Notes: a model not told the origin generated them from the letters alone. DNA of 64,000 bases from Paractinoplanes pyxinae (GCF_026626335.1 NZ_JAPNTZ010000007.1:62001-126000); one strand, 5' to 3'. Shown: positions 25,788-35,090, numbered from the stretch's first letter. Made by a program: numbers and translations.

Positions 25788-26588
25788 TCAGCGCGTCTTG
25801 CGCGTGGCGCCCGTGGCGCGAGCCCGGGCCGGAGTGGCGGCCGTGGCCGCGGTCGTGGTCTTGCGGGCGGTCGTCTTCTTGGCGGCCGCCGTCTTGGTCG
25901 CGGTGCTCTTGGCCGGGGCGGCCTTCGTGGCGGCGGTCTTCTTGGCCGCCGTCGCCTTGGTGGCGGTGCTCTTGGCCGGAGCAGCCTTGGTCGCGGCCGT
26001 CTTCTTCGCCGCCGCCGTCTTGGTCGCCGGAGCGGCCTTCGTGGCGGTGCTCTTGGTGGCGGCGGTCTTCTTGGCCGCCGTCGCCTTGGTGGCGGTGCTC
26101 TTGGCCGGAGCAGCCTTGGTCGCGGCCGTCTTCTTCGCCGCCGCCGTCTTGGTCGCCGGAGCGGCCTTCGTGGCGGTGGCCTTGGTGGCGGTGCTCTTGG
26201 CCGGAGCGGCCGCCTTGGTGGTGGCCGTCTTGCGGGCCGTCGTCGCCTTGGCGGCGGTTGCCTTCGTGGCCGTGGCCGTGGCCTTCTTGGCCGGGGCGGC
26301 GGCCTTGGCGACCTTGCCACTGGCCACCATCTCGCGGAAGGCCGTGCCGGGCTTGAAGGCCGGCACAGACGTTTTCTTCACTTTCACCGGCTCGCCGGTA
26401 CGCGGATTACGGGCCGTCCGCGCATTGCGTGCCCGCTTCTCGAAGACGCCGAAGCCGGTGATGGCAACCCGGTCGCCCTTGGTGACTGCGTTCTCCACCT
26501 CGCTGATGACGGCGTCAAGAGCGGCCGTAGCCGTCTTGCGGTCACCCAGTCGGGCTGCGAGCGCCTCGATGAGCTCGGCCTTGTTCAC
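25788..26588 (-). CDS. hup: HU-type nucleoid protein with long Lys/Ala/Thr tail
   Basis: DNA-bending chromosome architectural protein. 266 residues: a normal HU fold (1-93; MNKAELIEALAARLGD, GFGVFEKRARNARTARNPRTGE, the DNA-binding arm) followed by about 170 residues of KKTAATKAAPAKSTATK-type repeats resembling histone H1, as in mycobacterial HupB and Streptomyces HupS. GTG start at 26588 after GGGAGGAAAACC. The tail is encoded partly by a 122-bp perfect tandem duplication (25928-26178). TTGACA near 26716 on the same strand is a plausible -35. Confidence 0.95.
   Translation of the reverse strand: MNKAELIEALAARLGDRKTATAALDAVISEVENAVTKGDRVAITGFGVFEKRARNARTARNPRTGEPVKVKKTSVPAFKPGTAFREMVASGKVAKAAAPAKKATATATKATAAKATTARKTATTKAAAPAKSTATKATATKAAPATKTAAAKKTAATKAAPAKSTATKATAAKKTAATKSTATKAAPATKTAAAKKTAATKAAPAKSTATKATAAKKTAATKAAPAKSTATKTAAAKKTTARKTTTAATAATPARARATGATRKTR
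25928..26178 (-). repeat. 122-bp direct repeat within the hup tail, 129-bp period
   Basis: Bases 25928-26049 and 26057-26178 match exactly over 122 bp by eye. The 129-bp offset is 43 codons, so the reading frame is kept and the protein gains or loses a 43-residue block per repeat unit. Confidence 0.85.
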
Positions 26589-26744
26589 GGTTTTCCTCCC
26601 GAACGTGAGAACTGGGGCTCGTAGGGGTGTTCTTAGTCGTTTCGAGCCCCACTGGCCCAATGCGAGCCATTCTGCGCGCACCGTATGCCCTCTGACCAGC
26701 GGACACAAACATTAGTGTCAAAAAAACCCTTGTGTTGCAACGAA

Positions 26745-26776
26745 TTCGCCCCCACCGGGGATGCGGTGGGGGCGAA
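26745..26776 (-). terminator. Terminator of leuCD
   Basis: A 12-bp perfect stem (TTCGCCCCCACC/GGTGGGGGCGAA) with an 8-nt loop lies 28 bp past the leuD stop. The spacer 26589-26804 also carries an inverted repeat GACAC-N8-GTGTC at 26702-26719 in the likely hup promoter area. Confidence 0.8.
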
Positions 26777-26804
26777 AAAGCTTGTTCCGGCTTGGATTTG
26801 AGCC

Positions 26805-27392
26805 TCAGGCGACGACCGGCTTGAAGGACGGACGACCCTTCTCGTACGCGGTGATGGCCCCCTCGTGGCGCAGCGTCAGTCCGATGTCGTCGAGGCCTTC
26901 CATGAGGCGCCAACGACTGAAATCGTCGATCGGGAACGACCAGGAGGCGTCGTCGGCGACCACTCGGCGGCCCTCGAGGTCCACCGTGATCTGCTTTTCG
27001 GGCTCGCTTTCGGCCAGATCCCAGAGGGCTTCGACGGCCTTCTGGTCGAGTTGGACGGGCAGCAGCCCCTCCTTGAGCGCGTTGCCCCGGAAAATGTCGC
27101 CGAAGCGGGCCGCGATGACCACCTTGAAACCCCAGTCGCGCAGCGCCCAGACGGCGTGCTGACGTGACGATCCGGTGCCGAAATTGGGGCCGGCGACGAG
27201 GATTGTCGAGCCCGCGTGAGCCGGGTTGTGGAGCACGAATCCAGGATCTTCGCGCCAGGCGCTGAACAAACCGTCCTCGAATCCGGTGCGGGTGACCCGC
27301 TTCAGATACACGGCCGGAATGATCTGGTCGGTGTCTACATCAGATCGGCGCAGCGGCATCACTTTGCCGCTGTGGGTGACGAACTTGTCCAT
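26805..27392 (-). CDS. leuD: 3-isopropylmalate dehydratase small subunit
   Basis: Small (swivel-domain) subunit of isopropylmalate isomerase in leucine synthesis. 195 residues, usual size. It has DVDTDQIIPAVYLKR at about 19-33 and GPNFGTGSSRQHAVWAL at about 69-85, the substrate-recognition loop. ATG at 27392, 17 bp after leuC, same transcript. Works as a heterodimer with LeuC. It is followed by a terminator. Confidence 0.95.
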   Translation of the reverse strand: MDKFVTHSGKVMPLRRSDVDTDQIIPAVYLKRVTRTGFEDGLFSAWREDPGFVLHNPAHAGSTILVAGPNFGTGSSRQHAVWALRDWGFKVVIAARFGDIFRGNALKEGLLPVQLDQKAVEALWDLAESEPEKQITVDLEGRRVVADDASWSFPIDDFSRWRLMEGLDDIGLTLRHEGAITAYEKGRPSFKPVVA

Positions 27393-27409
27393 CTCTTTCG
27401 TCTCTCCCT

Positions 27410-28849
27410 CTACAGGTCGGCCGGGGCGGCCAGGCGGCCCACGACGGCGGTAGCGGCGGCAACCTGCGGCGAGACCAGGTGGGTGCGCCCGCCCTTGCCC
27501 TGCCGGCCCTCGAAGTTGCGGTTGGACGTCGAGGCGGCGCGCTGGCCGGGGCTGAGGGTGTCCGGGTTCATGCCCAGGCACATCGAACAGCCCGCGAAAC
27601 GCCACTCGGCGCCCGCCTCGGTGAAGACCTTGTCGAGACCCTCGGCCTCGGCCGCCTCGCGCACCTTGTACGAGCCCGGCACGATCATCATGCGGACGTC
27701 GTCGTGCACCTTGTGGCCGCGCAGCACGTCGGCCGCGGCCCGCAGGTCTTCCAGGCGCCCGTTGGTGCAGGAGCCGACGAAGACCACGTCGACCGGAACC
27801 TCTTTGAACGGGGTGCCGGGCTCGAGGGCCATGTAGTCGAGCGCACGCCGGGCGGCGCTGCGGTCGGTCTCCTCGATGAACTCGTCGGGGTCGGGCACCA
27901 CGCTGTCGAGCGGCGCGCCCTGGCCCGGGTTGGTGCCCCAGGTGATGAACGGGCTGATCGAGGCGGCGTCGAGGATGATCTCGGTGTCGTACTCGGCGCC
28001 CTCGTCGGTCACGAGCGTCTTCCAGTACGCCACGGCGGCGTCCCACTGCTCGCCCTGAGGCGCGTGCTCGCGGCCCTTGAGGTAGGCGAACGTGGTCTCG
28101 TCGGGCGCGATCATGCCGGCCTTGGCGCCCCACTCGATGCTCATGTTGCAGATGGTCATCCGGCCCTCCATGGAGAGCTTGCGGATGGCGTCGCCGCGGT
28201 ACTCCACGATGTGGCCGTTGCCGCCGCCGGTGCCGGTCTGCGTGATGAGGGCCAGGATCAGGTCTTTGGCGCTGACGCCGGGGCGCAGCTCGCCGACCAC
28301 GGTGACCGCCATCGTCTTCGGCTTCGACTGCGGCAGCGTCTGGGTGGCCAGCACGTGCTCGACCTCGCTGGTGCCGATACCGAAGGCCAGCGCGCCGAAC
28401 GCGCCGTGGGTGGCGGTGTGCGAGTCGCCGCAGACGATCGTCATGCCGGGCTGGGTGAGCCCCAGCTGCGGCCCGATCACGTGCACGATGCCCTGGTTGA
28501 CGTCGCCCAGCGGGCGGATCTGGACACCGAATTCCGCGCAGTTCTTCCGCAGCGTCTCGATCTGCGTCCGCGAGGTCGTGTCGGCGATCGTGAAGAGCTC
28601 GCCGCGCTTGGTGTTGAAGGCCGGGTCGGCGTAGCCGGTCGGCGTGTTGTGATCCTCGGTCGCGAGCGTGAGATCGGTGCGTCGAACCGGGCGGCCCGCC
28701 ATGCGCAGGCCGTCGAAGGCCTGCGGGCTGGTCACCTCGTGCAGCAGGTGCAGGTCGATGTAGAGCAGATCAGGCTCACCCTCGGCAGCACGCACGACGT
28801 GGTCGTCCCAGACCTTCTCGGCCAGGGTCCTCGGAGTGACTCCCACCAT
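27410..28849 (-). CDS. leuC: 3-isopropylmalate dehydratase large subunit
   Basis: [4Fe-4S] catalytic subunit of isopropylmalate isomerase (aconitase family). 479 residues. It has GDSHTATHGAFGALAFGIGTSEVEHV with the first cluster Cys region (VCGDSHT), VFVGSCTNGRLEDLRAA, and CSMCLGMNPD carrying the two other cluster Cys (CxxC). ATG at 28849, with ndgR reading away 49 bp upstream. In Streptomyces NdgR activates leuCD from such a spacer; the same regulation is likely here. Confidence 0.95.
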   Translation of the reverse strand: MVGVTPRTLAEKVWDDHVVRAAEGEPDLLYIDLHLLHEVTSPQAFDGLRMAGRPVRRTDLTLATEDHNTPTGYADPAFNTKRGELFTIADTTSRTQIETLRKNCAEFGVQIRPLGDVNQGIVHVIGPQLGLTQPGMTIVCGDSHTATHGAFGALAFGIGTSEVEHVLATQTLPQSKPKTMAVTVVGELRPGVSAKDLILALITQTGTGGGNGHIVEYRGDAIRKLSMEGRMTICNMSIEWGAKAGMIAPDETTFAYLKGREHAPQGEQWDAAVAYWKTLVTDEGAEYDTEIILDAASISPFITWGTNPGQGAPLDSVVPDPDEFIEETDRSAARRALDYMALEPGTPFKEVPVDVVFVGSCTNGRLEDLRAAADVLRGHKVHDDVRMMIVPGSYKVREAAEAEGLDKVFTEAGAEWRFAGCSMCLGMNPDTLSPGQRAASTSNRNFEGRQGKGGRTHLVSPQVAAATAVVGRLAAPADL

Positions 28850-28898
28850 CTGGACATCCTAAATTCTGGGAGGTATGTTTCGGCTTGTGGGACACAGT
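28850..28898. promoter_or_regulatory. leuC-ndgR divergent control region
   Basis: A compact 49-bp spacer between divergent starts. It is AT-rich around CATCCTAAATTCTGGGAGG. NdgR-type regulators are known to bind between ndgR and leuC in Streptomyces; the exact operator cannot be drawn from sequence alone. Such a short spacer forces overlapping promoters. Confidence 0.55.
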
Positions 28899-29585
28899 AT
28901 GAGCGGTGTCGGCGTTCTCGACAAGGCGGTCGTCATCTTGGCGGCCTGTGTCGACGGCGCCAGCCTGGCCGAACTCGTCGACCGTACGAAGCTGCCCCGG
29001 GCGACCGCACATCGCCTGGCCCAGGCGCTGGAGATCCACCGCATGCTGGTGCGCGACACCCAGGGCCGCTGGCGCCCCGGCCCGCGTCTGGGCGAGCTGG
29101 CCAACGCCGCGCCGGACGTGCTGCTGACCGCGGCCGAGCCCCTTCTTTCCGCATTGCGGGACGCGACCGGCGAGAGCGCGCAGCTGTACTTGCGCCGGGC
29201 CGACGAGCGCATCTGCGTGGCCGCGGCCGAGCGCGCGAGCGGCCTGCGGGACACGGTTCCGGTCGGTTCGGTGCTGCCCATGGTGGCCGGTTCGGCCGCC
29301 CAGATCCTGCTCGCCTGGGAACCGCCCGAGGCGGTCATGCCGCTGCTCCCCCGGTGCAAGTTCACCGGCCGCACGCTGGCCGAGGTGCGGCGGCGCGGGT
29401 GGGCCCAGAGCGTGGCCGAGCGTGAGCCCGGTGTGGCCAGCGTCTCCGCCCCGATCCGCGACCGGACGGGCCGGGTCATCGCCTCCATCTCGATAAGCGG
29501 TCCGATAGAGCGTCTGGGCCGCCGTCCCGGCGAGCGGCACGCGATGGCCGTGGTGCGTGCGGGGCAGCGCCTGTCCGGCCTCTGA
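28899..29585 (+). CDS. ndgR: IclR-family regulator of leucine genes (NdgR/AreB-like)
   Basis: 228-residue regulator. The N-terminal winged helix-turn-helix (VLDKAVVILAAC, then SLAELVDRTKLPRATAHRLA) is followed by an effector-binding domain with GAF-like pattern (GSVLPMVAGSAAQILLAW). The sequence and the divergent position beside leuC match NdgR/AreB of actinobacteria, which controls branched-chain amino-acid and antibiotic genes. ATG at 28899 (MSGVGVLDK) is preferred; an in-frame ATG at 28875 would add eight residues and has no properly spaced ribosome-binding site. Confidence 0.88.
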   Translation: MSGVGVLDKAVVILAACVDGASLAELVDRTKLPRATAHRLAQALEIHRMLVRDTQGRWRPGPRLGELANAAPDVLLTAAEPLLSALRDATGESAQLYLRRADERICVAAAERASGLRDTVPVGSVLPMVAGSAAQILLAWEPPEAVMPLLPRCKFTGRTLAEVRRRGWAQSVAEREPGVASVSAPIRDRTGRVIASISISGPIERLGRRPGERHAMAVVRAGQRLSGL

Positions 29586-29637
29586 GGCCAATTCTTTCCC
29601 GATCCGGTACGTCGTTCCGCCCGCCACCGAGCCCGGC

Positions 29638-29865
29638 GCACACACCCTGGGCGTTGTGCCGTTTCGCGCGCGGCCGCCGCCCAGTGCACACACTCCGCGC
29701 GTTGCGCCGCTTCCCTGCCGGCCGCCCGGTGCACACACCCCGCGCGTTGCGGCCGTTTCGCGCGCGGACGGCCCGCTGCGGTCCGGACCTTCGTACCCGT
29801 ATGCGCGCACCTTCGCGCAGGTGGATCGGCCCTGTGTGCACGGGGATCGGCCCTGCGTGCATCTT
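29638..29865. repeat. Imperfect tandem repeats upstream of the LAL regulator
   Basis: Three copies of a 45-48-bp unit begin at 29638, 29686 and 29731 (core GCACACACYCCGCGCGTTGC). Two copies of GGATCGGCCCTGYGTGCA follow at about 29823 and 29844. The 328-bp spacer 29586-29913 holds no convincing gene, although open frames run through the repeats on both strands. Confidence 0.65.
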
Positions 29866-29913
29866 CGGCTTCCGGCCTGGTGGGGTGTCGTTTCGCGCCG
29901 ATACTGTCACCGC

Positions 29914-32682
29914 GTGCGGTTGGTGGGCCGGGAGAGCGAATGCGCCACCCTCGACGCGCTGCTGGCCGCGGCGCGGCGGGGGCGCAGCGCGAGCCTGGTG
30001 TTGCGAGGTGAGGCGGGCGTCGGCAAGACCGCCCTCCTGTCGTACGCCCGGAGCGTCGCGCCCGAGACCCTGAGCCTCAGCGGCATCGAGTCCGAGGCCA
30101 CCTTTCCCTTCGCCGCCCTGCACCGGTTGCTCGTTCCGCTGCTGCCGCAACGAGATCGCCTGCCCGCCGGTCAGCGCGCGGCCCTGGAAGTGGCCTGTGG
30201 CCTCACCGATGGTCCCCCGCCCGATCTCTACCTCGTCAGCCTGGCCGCCCTGACCCTGCTCGCCGGCTCGCGCCGGTCGTGCGTGATCGACGACGCGCAG
30301 TGGCTCGATCAGGAATCGTTGCGGTCGCTGGCTTTCGTGGCCCGGCGTCTGCACGCCGAGGGTGTGGTGCTGCTGTTCGGATTGCGGGGCGACGATCATC
30401 CCGACCTGACCGGCATCCGTGCGCTCGACGTGCTGGGGCTGGCCCGCGAGGCCGGGGTCGCGCTGCTCGGCGAGCTGGTCGACGGCCCGCTCGACCGTTC
30501 GGTGGCCGCCTCGATCGTGGACGCCACCCGCGGGAACCCCCTCGCACTGACCGATCTCGGGCGCGAACTGACCGCCGGTGAGCTCAGCGGGGGCACTCCG
30601 CTACCCGACCCGATGCCGATCGGCAGCCGGTTGGAGGCGACCTACCTGGCCCGGGTCAACGGCCTTCCCCCGGCCACCCGCACCTGGCTGTTGTCGGCGG
30701 CCGCCGAACCCGCCGGTGATCCCGTCCGGCTGGCCGCCGCGGCCGCCGCCCTCGGCATCTCCCCCGACGACGCCGGGCCGGCCGAGTCCGCACGGCTCGT
30801 GCTCGTGGGACGTTCGGTCTCGTTCCGCCACCCGCTGGTGCGTTCCGCCGTCTACAACGGCGCCTCGGCCACCGAACGCCGCCGAGTGCATCTCGCCCTG
30901 GCCGAGGTGACCACCGACCCGCAGGACGCCGATCAACGGGCCTGGCACCACGCCGCGGCCGCGATCGGGCCGGACGAGGTGACCGCGGCCGAACTGGCCC
31001 GGGTGGCCGACCGGGCCGGCGCCCGGGGCGGGCATGCCGCCCGCGCCTCGTTCCTGGTGCGCGCGGCCGAACTCACCGGGTCCCCGGTCGCGCGGGCCGG
31101 GTGGCTACTGGCCGCCGCGGGGGCGGCGCTGCAGGCCGGGTCGCCCGTGCGCACTCTCGCCCTGCTCGACACGGCCGACGACGCTTTGCTCGGCCCGGTC
31201 GGCCGCGGCGAGGCTCTGCTGATCCGAGCCGTGGCCGCAGTAAGCACGGGCGATCCCGAGGCGACCCGGCGCGCCTCGGCCATGTGCCTGGCCGCCGCCG
31301 AGTGCTTCGGTACGGACGCCCCCGACCGGGCCCGGGCCGCGATGCTCCAGGCGGCGGAACACTCGATCTCGGTCGAGTCGTCACTGCACGGCACGACCCA
31401 GCGCGAGATAGCCCTGGCCGCCCGCGTCGCCGTCGCCCCCTCGCCGCGGCCGGAACCACAGCCGAGCCCGCAGCCGGGTCCGCTGAACTCCGCCGGCCCG
31501 GCGCTGGAGCCGGCCGATCTGCTTCTGGCCGCCTACGCGAACTTCTTCGACGGCGGTTATCCCGAAGCCGGTCCGCACCTGCGACGCGCCGCCGAGGCGA
31601 TGGCCGGCGCGGACGACGCCGACGTGCTGCGGCACGTCGTACTGGGTGTCACCTTCTGCAATCTCACCTGGGACGACGCCAACCGTCAGACGATCCTGCG
31701 CCGGGCCGAGGCGCACGCGCGGGCCACCGGCGCGCTGCAGATGCTCGACCTGGTCGTCTTCCTGGCCGCGATGACCGAGACGGCGTACGGCCGGCTCGCC
31801 GAGGCCGACCGCTACGAGGCGACCGGCCGCCGGATCCGGGAATCCATCGGCGTCACCACCCACCAGGAGCAGATCTGGCGCCACCCGGAGCTGCTGGCCT
31901 GGCGGGCCGGCGACGGCGTCCACGAGGCCCTGGAACAGGTCGTGCCGGCGGCCGAGGCGATCGGCCTGGGCGCGATGGTCTCGATCATGCGCCAGAGCCT
32001 CGCCCTGATCGCCGTCGGCCGCGGCGACTACGCGGCCGGCCTGGTCCAACTGGGCCACCTGGTCGAGCTCGGCACCCCCGGCCTGTACGCGCGGGTGCTG
32101 CCCGATCTGGTGGAGTGCGCTCTGCGAGCCGGCGACCGGCGCATCGCCAAGCTGGCCTACGGCGATCTGGCCGTGGCCGTGCGCCACAGCGGAACGCCGT
32201 GGGCGAAGGGCCTGCTGGCTCGCTCGCGCGCGTTGCTGGCGGCCGGGGAATCGGCCGAGCCGCACTATCGGGAGGCCGTCGACCTGCTCTCGGAGACGCT
32301 CGCGGTGGGTGATCTGGCTCGGGCCCATTTGCTGTACGGCGAATGGCTGCGCCGCCGACGCCGGCGCGGGGATGCCCGGGAGCAACTGTCCGCGGCGTTG
32401 CGAATCTTCGAGGCGGAGCGGGCCGAGGCGTTCCTGGGGCGGGTGCGGCGTGAGCTGGCGGCGCTGGGCGGCAGCGTGCGAAACCCCGTACGGGAAAACG
32501 AAACGGACCTGACCCCGCAGGAGGCCGCCGTGGCCCGCCTGGCCCGGGCCGGAGGGACCAACGCGGAGATCGCGGCGCATCTGTATCTGAGCGCCAGCAC
32601 CGTGGACTACCACCTGCGCAAGATCTACCGGAAGCTCGGCGTGCGCTCGCGCCGGCAGCTACGCGAGAGTTCGCACGACTGA
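29914..32682 (+). CDS. Large ATP-binding LuxR-family (LAL) transcription regulator
   Basis: 922-residue STAND-type regulator. RLVGRESECATLDALL and GEAGVGKTALL (Walker A, residues 32-42) open the ATPase; SCVIDDAQWLDQESL is Walker B. A long helical, TPR-like middle follows (about 350-830). The C-terminus LTPQEAAVARLARAGGTNAE...STVDYHLRKIYRKLGV is a LuxR/GerE helix-turn-helix. GTG at 29914 is chosen because RLVGRE is the conserved LAL start. Effector unknown. It lies 52 bp before a run of hydrolase genes that it may control. Confidence 0.9.
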   Translation: MRLVGRESECATLDALLAAARRGRSASLVLRGEAGVGKTALLSYARSVAPETLSLSGIESEATFPFAALHRLLVPLLPQRDRLPAGQRAALEVACGLTDGPPPDLYLVSLAALTLLAGSRRSCVIDDAQWLDQESLRSLAFVARRLHAEGVVLLFGLRGDDHPDLTGIRALDVLGLAREAGVALLGELVDGPLDRSVAASIVDATRGNPLALTDLGRELTAGELSGGTPLPDPMPIGSRLEATYLARVNGLPPATRTWLLSAAAEPAGDPVRLAAAAAALGISPDDAGPAESARLVLVGRSVSFRHPLVRSAVYNGASATERRRVHLALAEVTTDPQDADQRAWHHAAAAIGPDEVTAAELARVADRAGARGGHAARASFLVRAAELTGSPVARAGWLLAAAGAALQAGSPVRTLALLDTADDALLGPVGRGEALLIRAVAAVSTGDPEATRRASAMCLAAAECFGTDAPDRARAAMLQAAEHSISVESSLHGTTQREIALAARVAVAPSPRPEPQPSPQPGPLNSAGPALEPADLLLAAYANFFDGGYPEAGPHLRRAAEAMAGADDADVLRHVVLGVTFCNLTWDDANRQTILRRAEAHARATGALQMLDLVVFLAAMTETAYGRLAEADRYEATGRRIRESIGVTTHQEQIWRHPELLAWRAGDGVHEALEQVVPAAEAIGLGAMVSIMRQSLALIAVGRGDYAAGLVQLGHLVELGTPGLYARVLPDLVECALRAGDRRIAKLAYGDLAVAVRHSGTPWAKGLLARSRALLAAGESAEPHYREAVDLLSETLAVGDLARAHLLYGEWLRRRRRRGDAREQLSAALRIFEAERAEAFLGRVRRELAALGGSVRNPVRENETDLTPQEAAVARLARAGGTNAEIAAHLYLSASTVDYHLRKIYRKLGVRSRRQLRESSHD

Positions 32683-32734
32683 CTACGCGTTCCACGGGAT
32701 TCGCCGATGGGTGCGCTCCCAGCACGATCGGCGC

Positions 32735-33568
32735 ATGGCCTTCGTGAGAACCGCCGACGGGGCGGAGATCTTCTACAAGGACTGGGGCGCGGGACGACCG
32801 GTCGTGCTCAGCCACGGCTGGCCGCTCTCCGCCGACAGCTGGGAGGCGCAGCAACTCTTCCTGGCCGGCCACGGATACCGGGCGATCGCCCACGACCGTC
32901 GCGGGCACGGCCGCTCCACGCAGACGTGGCACGGCAACGAGATGGACACGTACGCCGATGATCTGGCCGCCGTGATCGACGCGCTCGATCTGTGGCGGAT
33001 CACGCTGATCGGCTTCTCGACCGGCGGCGGCGAAGTGGCGCGCTACGTCGGGCGGCACGGCACCGCACGGGTGGCCCAGGTGGTGCTGGTGTCGGCCGTG
33101 CCGCCGTTCATGCTGCGGACGCCGGACAACCCGGGCGGGCTGCCGGTCGAGATCTTCGACAGCCTGCGCGCGGGCTCGCTGGCCGATCGCTCGCAGCAGT
33201 ACCGGGATCTGGCCGACGGCCCGTTCTTCGGCCACAACCGGCCCGGCGCCGACGTGTCCTCCGGCATCCGGCACGCCTTCTGGCTGCAGGGGCTGCAGTC
33301 GGGGCACCGCAACGCGTACGAGTGCATCGCCGCCTTCTCGGGCACCGACTTCCGCGCCGACCTCGACGCGATCGACGTGCCCGCGCTGGTCATCCACGGC
33401 GACGACGACCAGGTGGTGCCGTTCGCCGTCGGCGGGCAGGCGTCGGCCGCCCGCCTCAAATACGCCCGTCTCACCGTCTATCCCGGTGCGCCGCACGGCA
33501 TCACCGACACCCACCGAGAACAACTCGCAGCCGATCTGCTGGCCTTTCTGAAGGAGTACGGCGCATGA
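32735..33568 (+). CDS. Alpha/beta hydrolase (non-haem chloroperoxidase/esterase type)
   Basis: 277-residue hydrolase closely patterned on bacterial aryl-esterases and cofactor-free haloperoxidases. It has VVLSHGWPLSADSWE (oxyanion hole), LIGFSTGGGEVARY with nucleophile Ser (GFSTG), HGDDDQVVPF with the acid Asp, and PHGITDTH with the catalytic His. No signal peptide. ATG at 32735. It overlaps the next hydrolase gene by 4 bp. True substrate unknown; many relatives act on esters, lactones or by perhydrolysis. Confidence 0.9.
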   Translation: MAFVRTADGAEIFYKDWGAGRPVVLSHGWPLSADSWEAQQLFLAGHGYRAIAHDRRGHGRSTQTWHGNEMDTYADDLAAVIDALDLWRITLIGFSTGGGEVARYVGRHGTARVAQVVLVSAVPPFMLRTPDNPGGLPVEIFDSLRAGSLADRSQQYRDLADGPFFGHNRPGADVSSGIRHAFWLQGLQSGHRNAYECIAAFSGTDFRADLDAIDVPALVIHGDDDQVVPFAVGGQASAARLKYARLTVYPGAPHGITDTHREQLAADLLAFLKEYGA

Positions 33569-34353
33569 AGCCCATCGTTCTGGTCCACGGTTTCTGGGTG
33601 ACCCCGCGCAGCTGGGAGAACTGGAAGGCGCACTACGAGGCCAAGGGACACCAGGTGATCGCGCCCGGCTACCCCGGCTTCGAGGTCGAGGTGGAGGCGC
33701 TCAACGCCGACCCGACGCCCATCGTGAACGTGACCGTGCCGCAGATCATCGCGCACTACGAGGAAGCCATCCGGGCCCTGCCCGAGCCGCCGATCATCAT
33801 CGGCCACTCGGCCGGCGGCGCCTTCACCCAGATCCTGCTCGACCACGGGTACGGGGCGGCCGGCGTCGCGATGAACTCGGCGCCCACCGAGGGCGTCCGG
33901 GTCGTACCCCTCTCGCAGTTGAAGTCGACCTTCCCGGTGCTGAAGAGCCCGGCCAACCGGCACAAGGCGATCCCGCTCACCTTCGAGGAGTGGAAATACG
34001 CCTTCACCAACACGTTCACCGAGGACGAGGCGCGGGCCCTCTACGAGCGGTACGCGATCCCGGCCAGCGGTGGCATCCTGTGGGGCGGGGTGCTCGCCAA
34101 CTTCCAGCCCGGTCACCAGGACACGTGGGTCGATTACCACAACGACAACCGGGCGCCGCTGCTGTTCGTGTCGGGCTCGGAGGACCACATCATGCCGCCG
34201 GTGATCCAGGAGTCGAACGCCAAGCACTACAAGTCGAAAACGGTCACCGAGCGACGCGAGTACGAGGGCTACGCCCACCTGCTGCCGGCTCAGAAGGGCT
34301 GGGAGCAGATCGCCGACGACGTCCTCGAATGGGCGCTGGCTCACGCCCGATGA
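33565..34353 (+). CDS. Alpha/beta hydrolase
   Basis: 262-residue hydrolase. KPIVLVHGFWVTPRSWE gives the oxyanion-hole HG; IIIGHSAGGAFTQILL is the nucleophile elbow (GHSAG). LLFVSGSEDHIMPP has the acid residue and EGYAHLLPAQ the catalytic His. ATG at 33565, preceded by AAGGAG, overlaps the previous stop. It is a different subfamily from the preceding gene (lysophospholipase or carboxylesterase-like). Substrate unknown. It is translationally coupled on both sides (4-bp overlaps). Confidence 0.88.
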   Translation: MKPIVLVHGFWVTPRSWENWKAHYEAKGHQVIAPGYPGFEVEVEALNADPTPIVNVTVPQIIAHYEEAIRALPEPPIIIGHSAGGAFTQILLDHGYGAAGVAMNSAPTEGVRVVPLSQLKSTFPVLKSPANRHKAIPLTFEEWKYAFTNTFTEDEARALYERYAIPASGGILWGGVLANFQPGHQDTWVDYHNDNRAPLLFVSGSEDHIMPPVIQESNAKHYKSKTVTERREYEGYAHLLPAQKGWEQIADDVLEWALAHAR

Positions 34354-35090
34354 GCACACTGACCATCACGCACGTCGGCGGACCGACCACACTGCTCGAG
34401 TTCGCCGGCGTACGGCTGCTCGTCGATCCGACCTTCGACGCCCCCGGCCGGCGCTACTCGTTCGGCTGGGGCACGTCCTCGCGCAAGACGGCCGGCCCCG
34501 CCGTGCCCGCCGCGTCGCTGGGCCGGATCGACGGCGTGCTGCTGACCCACGACCAGCACGCCGACAACCTCGACGACGCCGGCCGGGCCCTGCTGCCGAC
34601 GGCGCCGGTCGTGGTGACCACGGTGGCCGGCGGCCGGCGACTGGGCGCGACCGGCCTCGCCCCCTGGCAGACGACGACCATCGGCGGCGTCACGATCACC
34701 GCCACCCCGTCGCGTCACGGTCCCGCATGGAGCGTCCCGATCGTCGGCCCGACAACGGGTTTCGTCCTGGAGGCGCCCTCGCAGGGGACGGTCTGGATCT
34801 CGGGAGACACCGTCGTCTTCCCCGGAATGCTCGAGGTGGCCGACCGTTTCATCATCGACACGGCGATCCTGCATCTGGGCAAGGTGCAGTTCGGCCTGAC
34901 CGGTCCCGCCCGATTCACCATGACCGGCCGGGATGCCGCTTCCCTGGTGGAGAGAATCAAGCCGCGTACGGTCGTCCCGGTGCACTACGAAGGCTGGTCC
35001 CACTTCCACGAGGGCCGGGCGCAGATCGAGGCCGCCTTCCCGCCGGGCCGCCTGACCTGGCTCACGCCCGGGGTCGCCACTGCCGTCTAG
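34350..35090 (+). CDS. Metallo-beta-lactamase-fold hydrolase (UlaG-like)
   Basis: 246-residue MBL-fold protein. ITHVGGPTTLLEFAGVRLLVDP is the typical start of UlaG/YtkL-type enzymes. LLTHDQHADNLD is the HxxxHxDN form of the metal motif, TPSRHGP and WISGDTVVFP give further ligands, and VPVHYEGWSHFHEG the last His. ATG at 34350 overlaps the previous hydrolase. The family includes lactonases and N-acyl-phosphatidylethanolamine-type phosphodiesterases. No signal peptide. Confidence 0.87.
   Translation: MSTLTITHVGGPTTLLEFAGVRLLVDPTFDAPGRRYSFGWGTSSRKTAGPAVPAASLGRIDGVLLTHDQHADNLDDAGRALLPTAPVVVTTVAGGRRLGATGLAPWQTTTIGGVTITATPSRHGPAWSVPIVGPTTGFVLEAPSQGTVWISGDTVVFPGMLEVADRFIIDTAILHLGKVQFGLTGPARFTMTGRDAASLVERIKPRTVVPVHYEGWSHFHEGRAQIEAAFPPGRLTWLTPGVATAV

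Noticed and set aside
25554..26715. Long forward frames opposite hup rich in Ala/Val or Gly/Arg
   Set aside because: They are the reverse strand of the Lys/Ala/Thr repeat region; the HU fold is unmistakable on the other strand.
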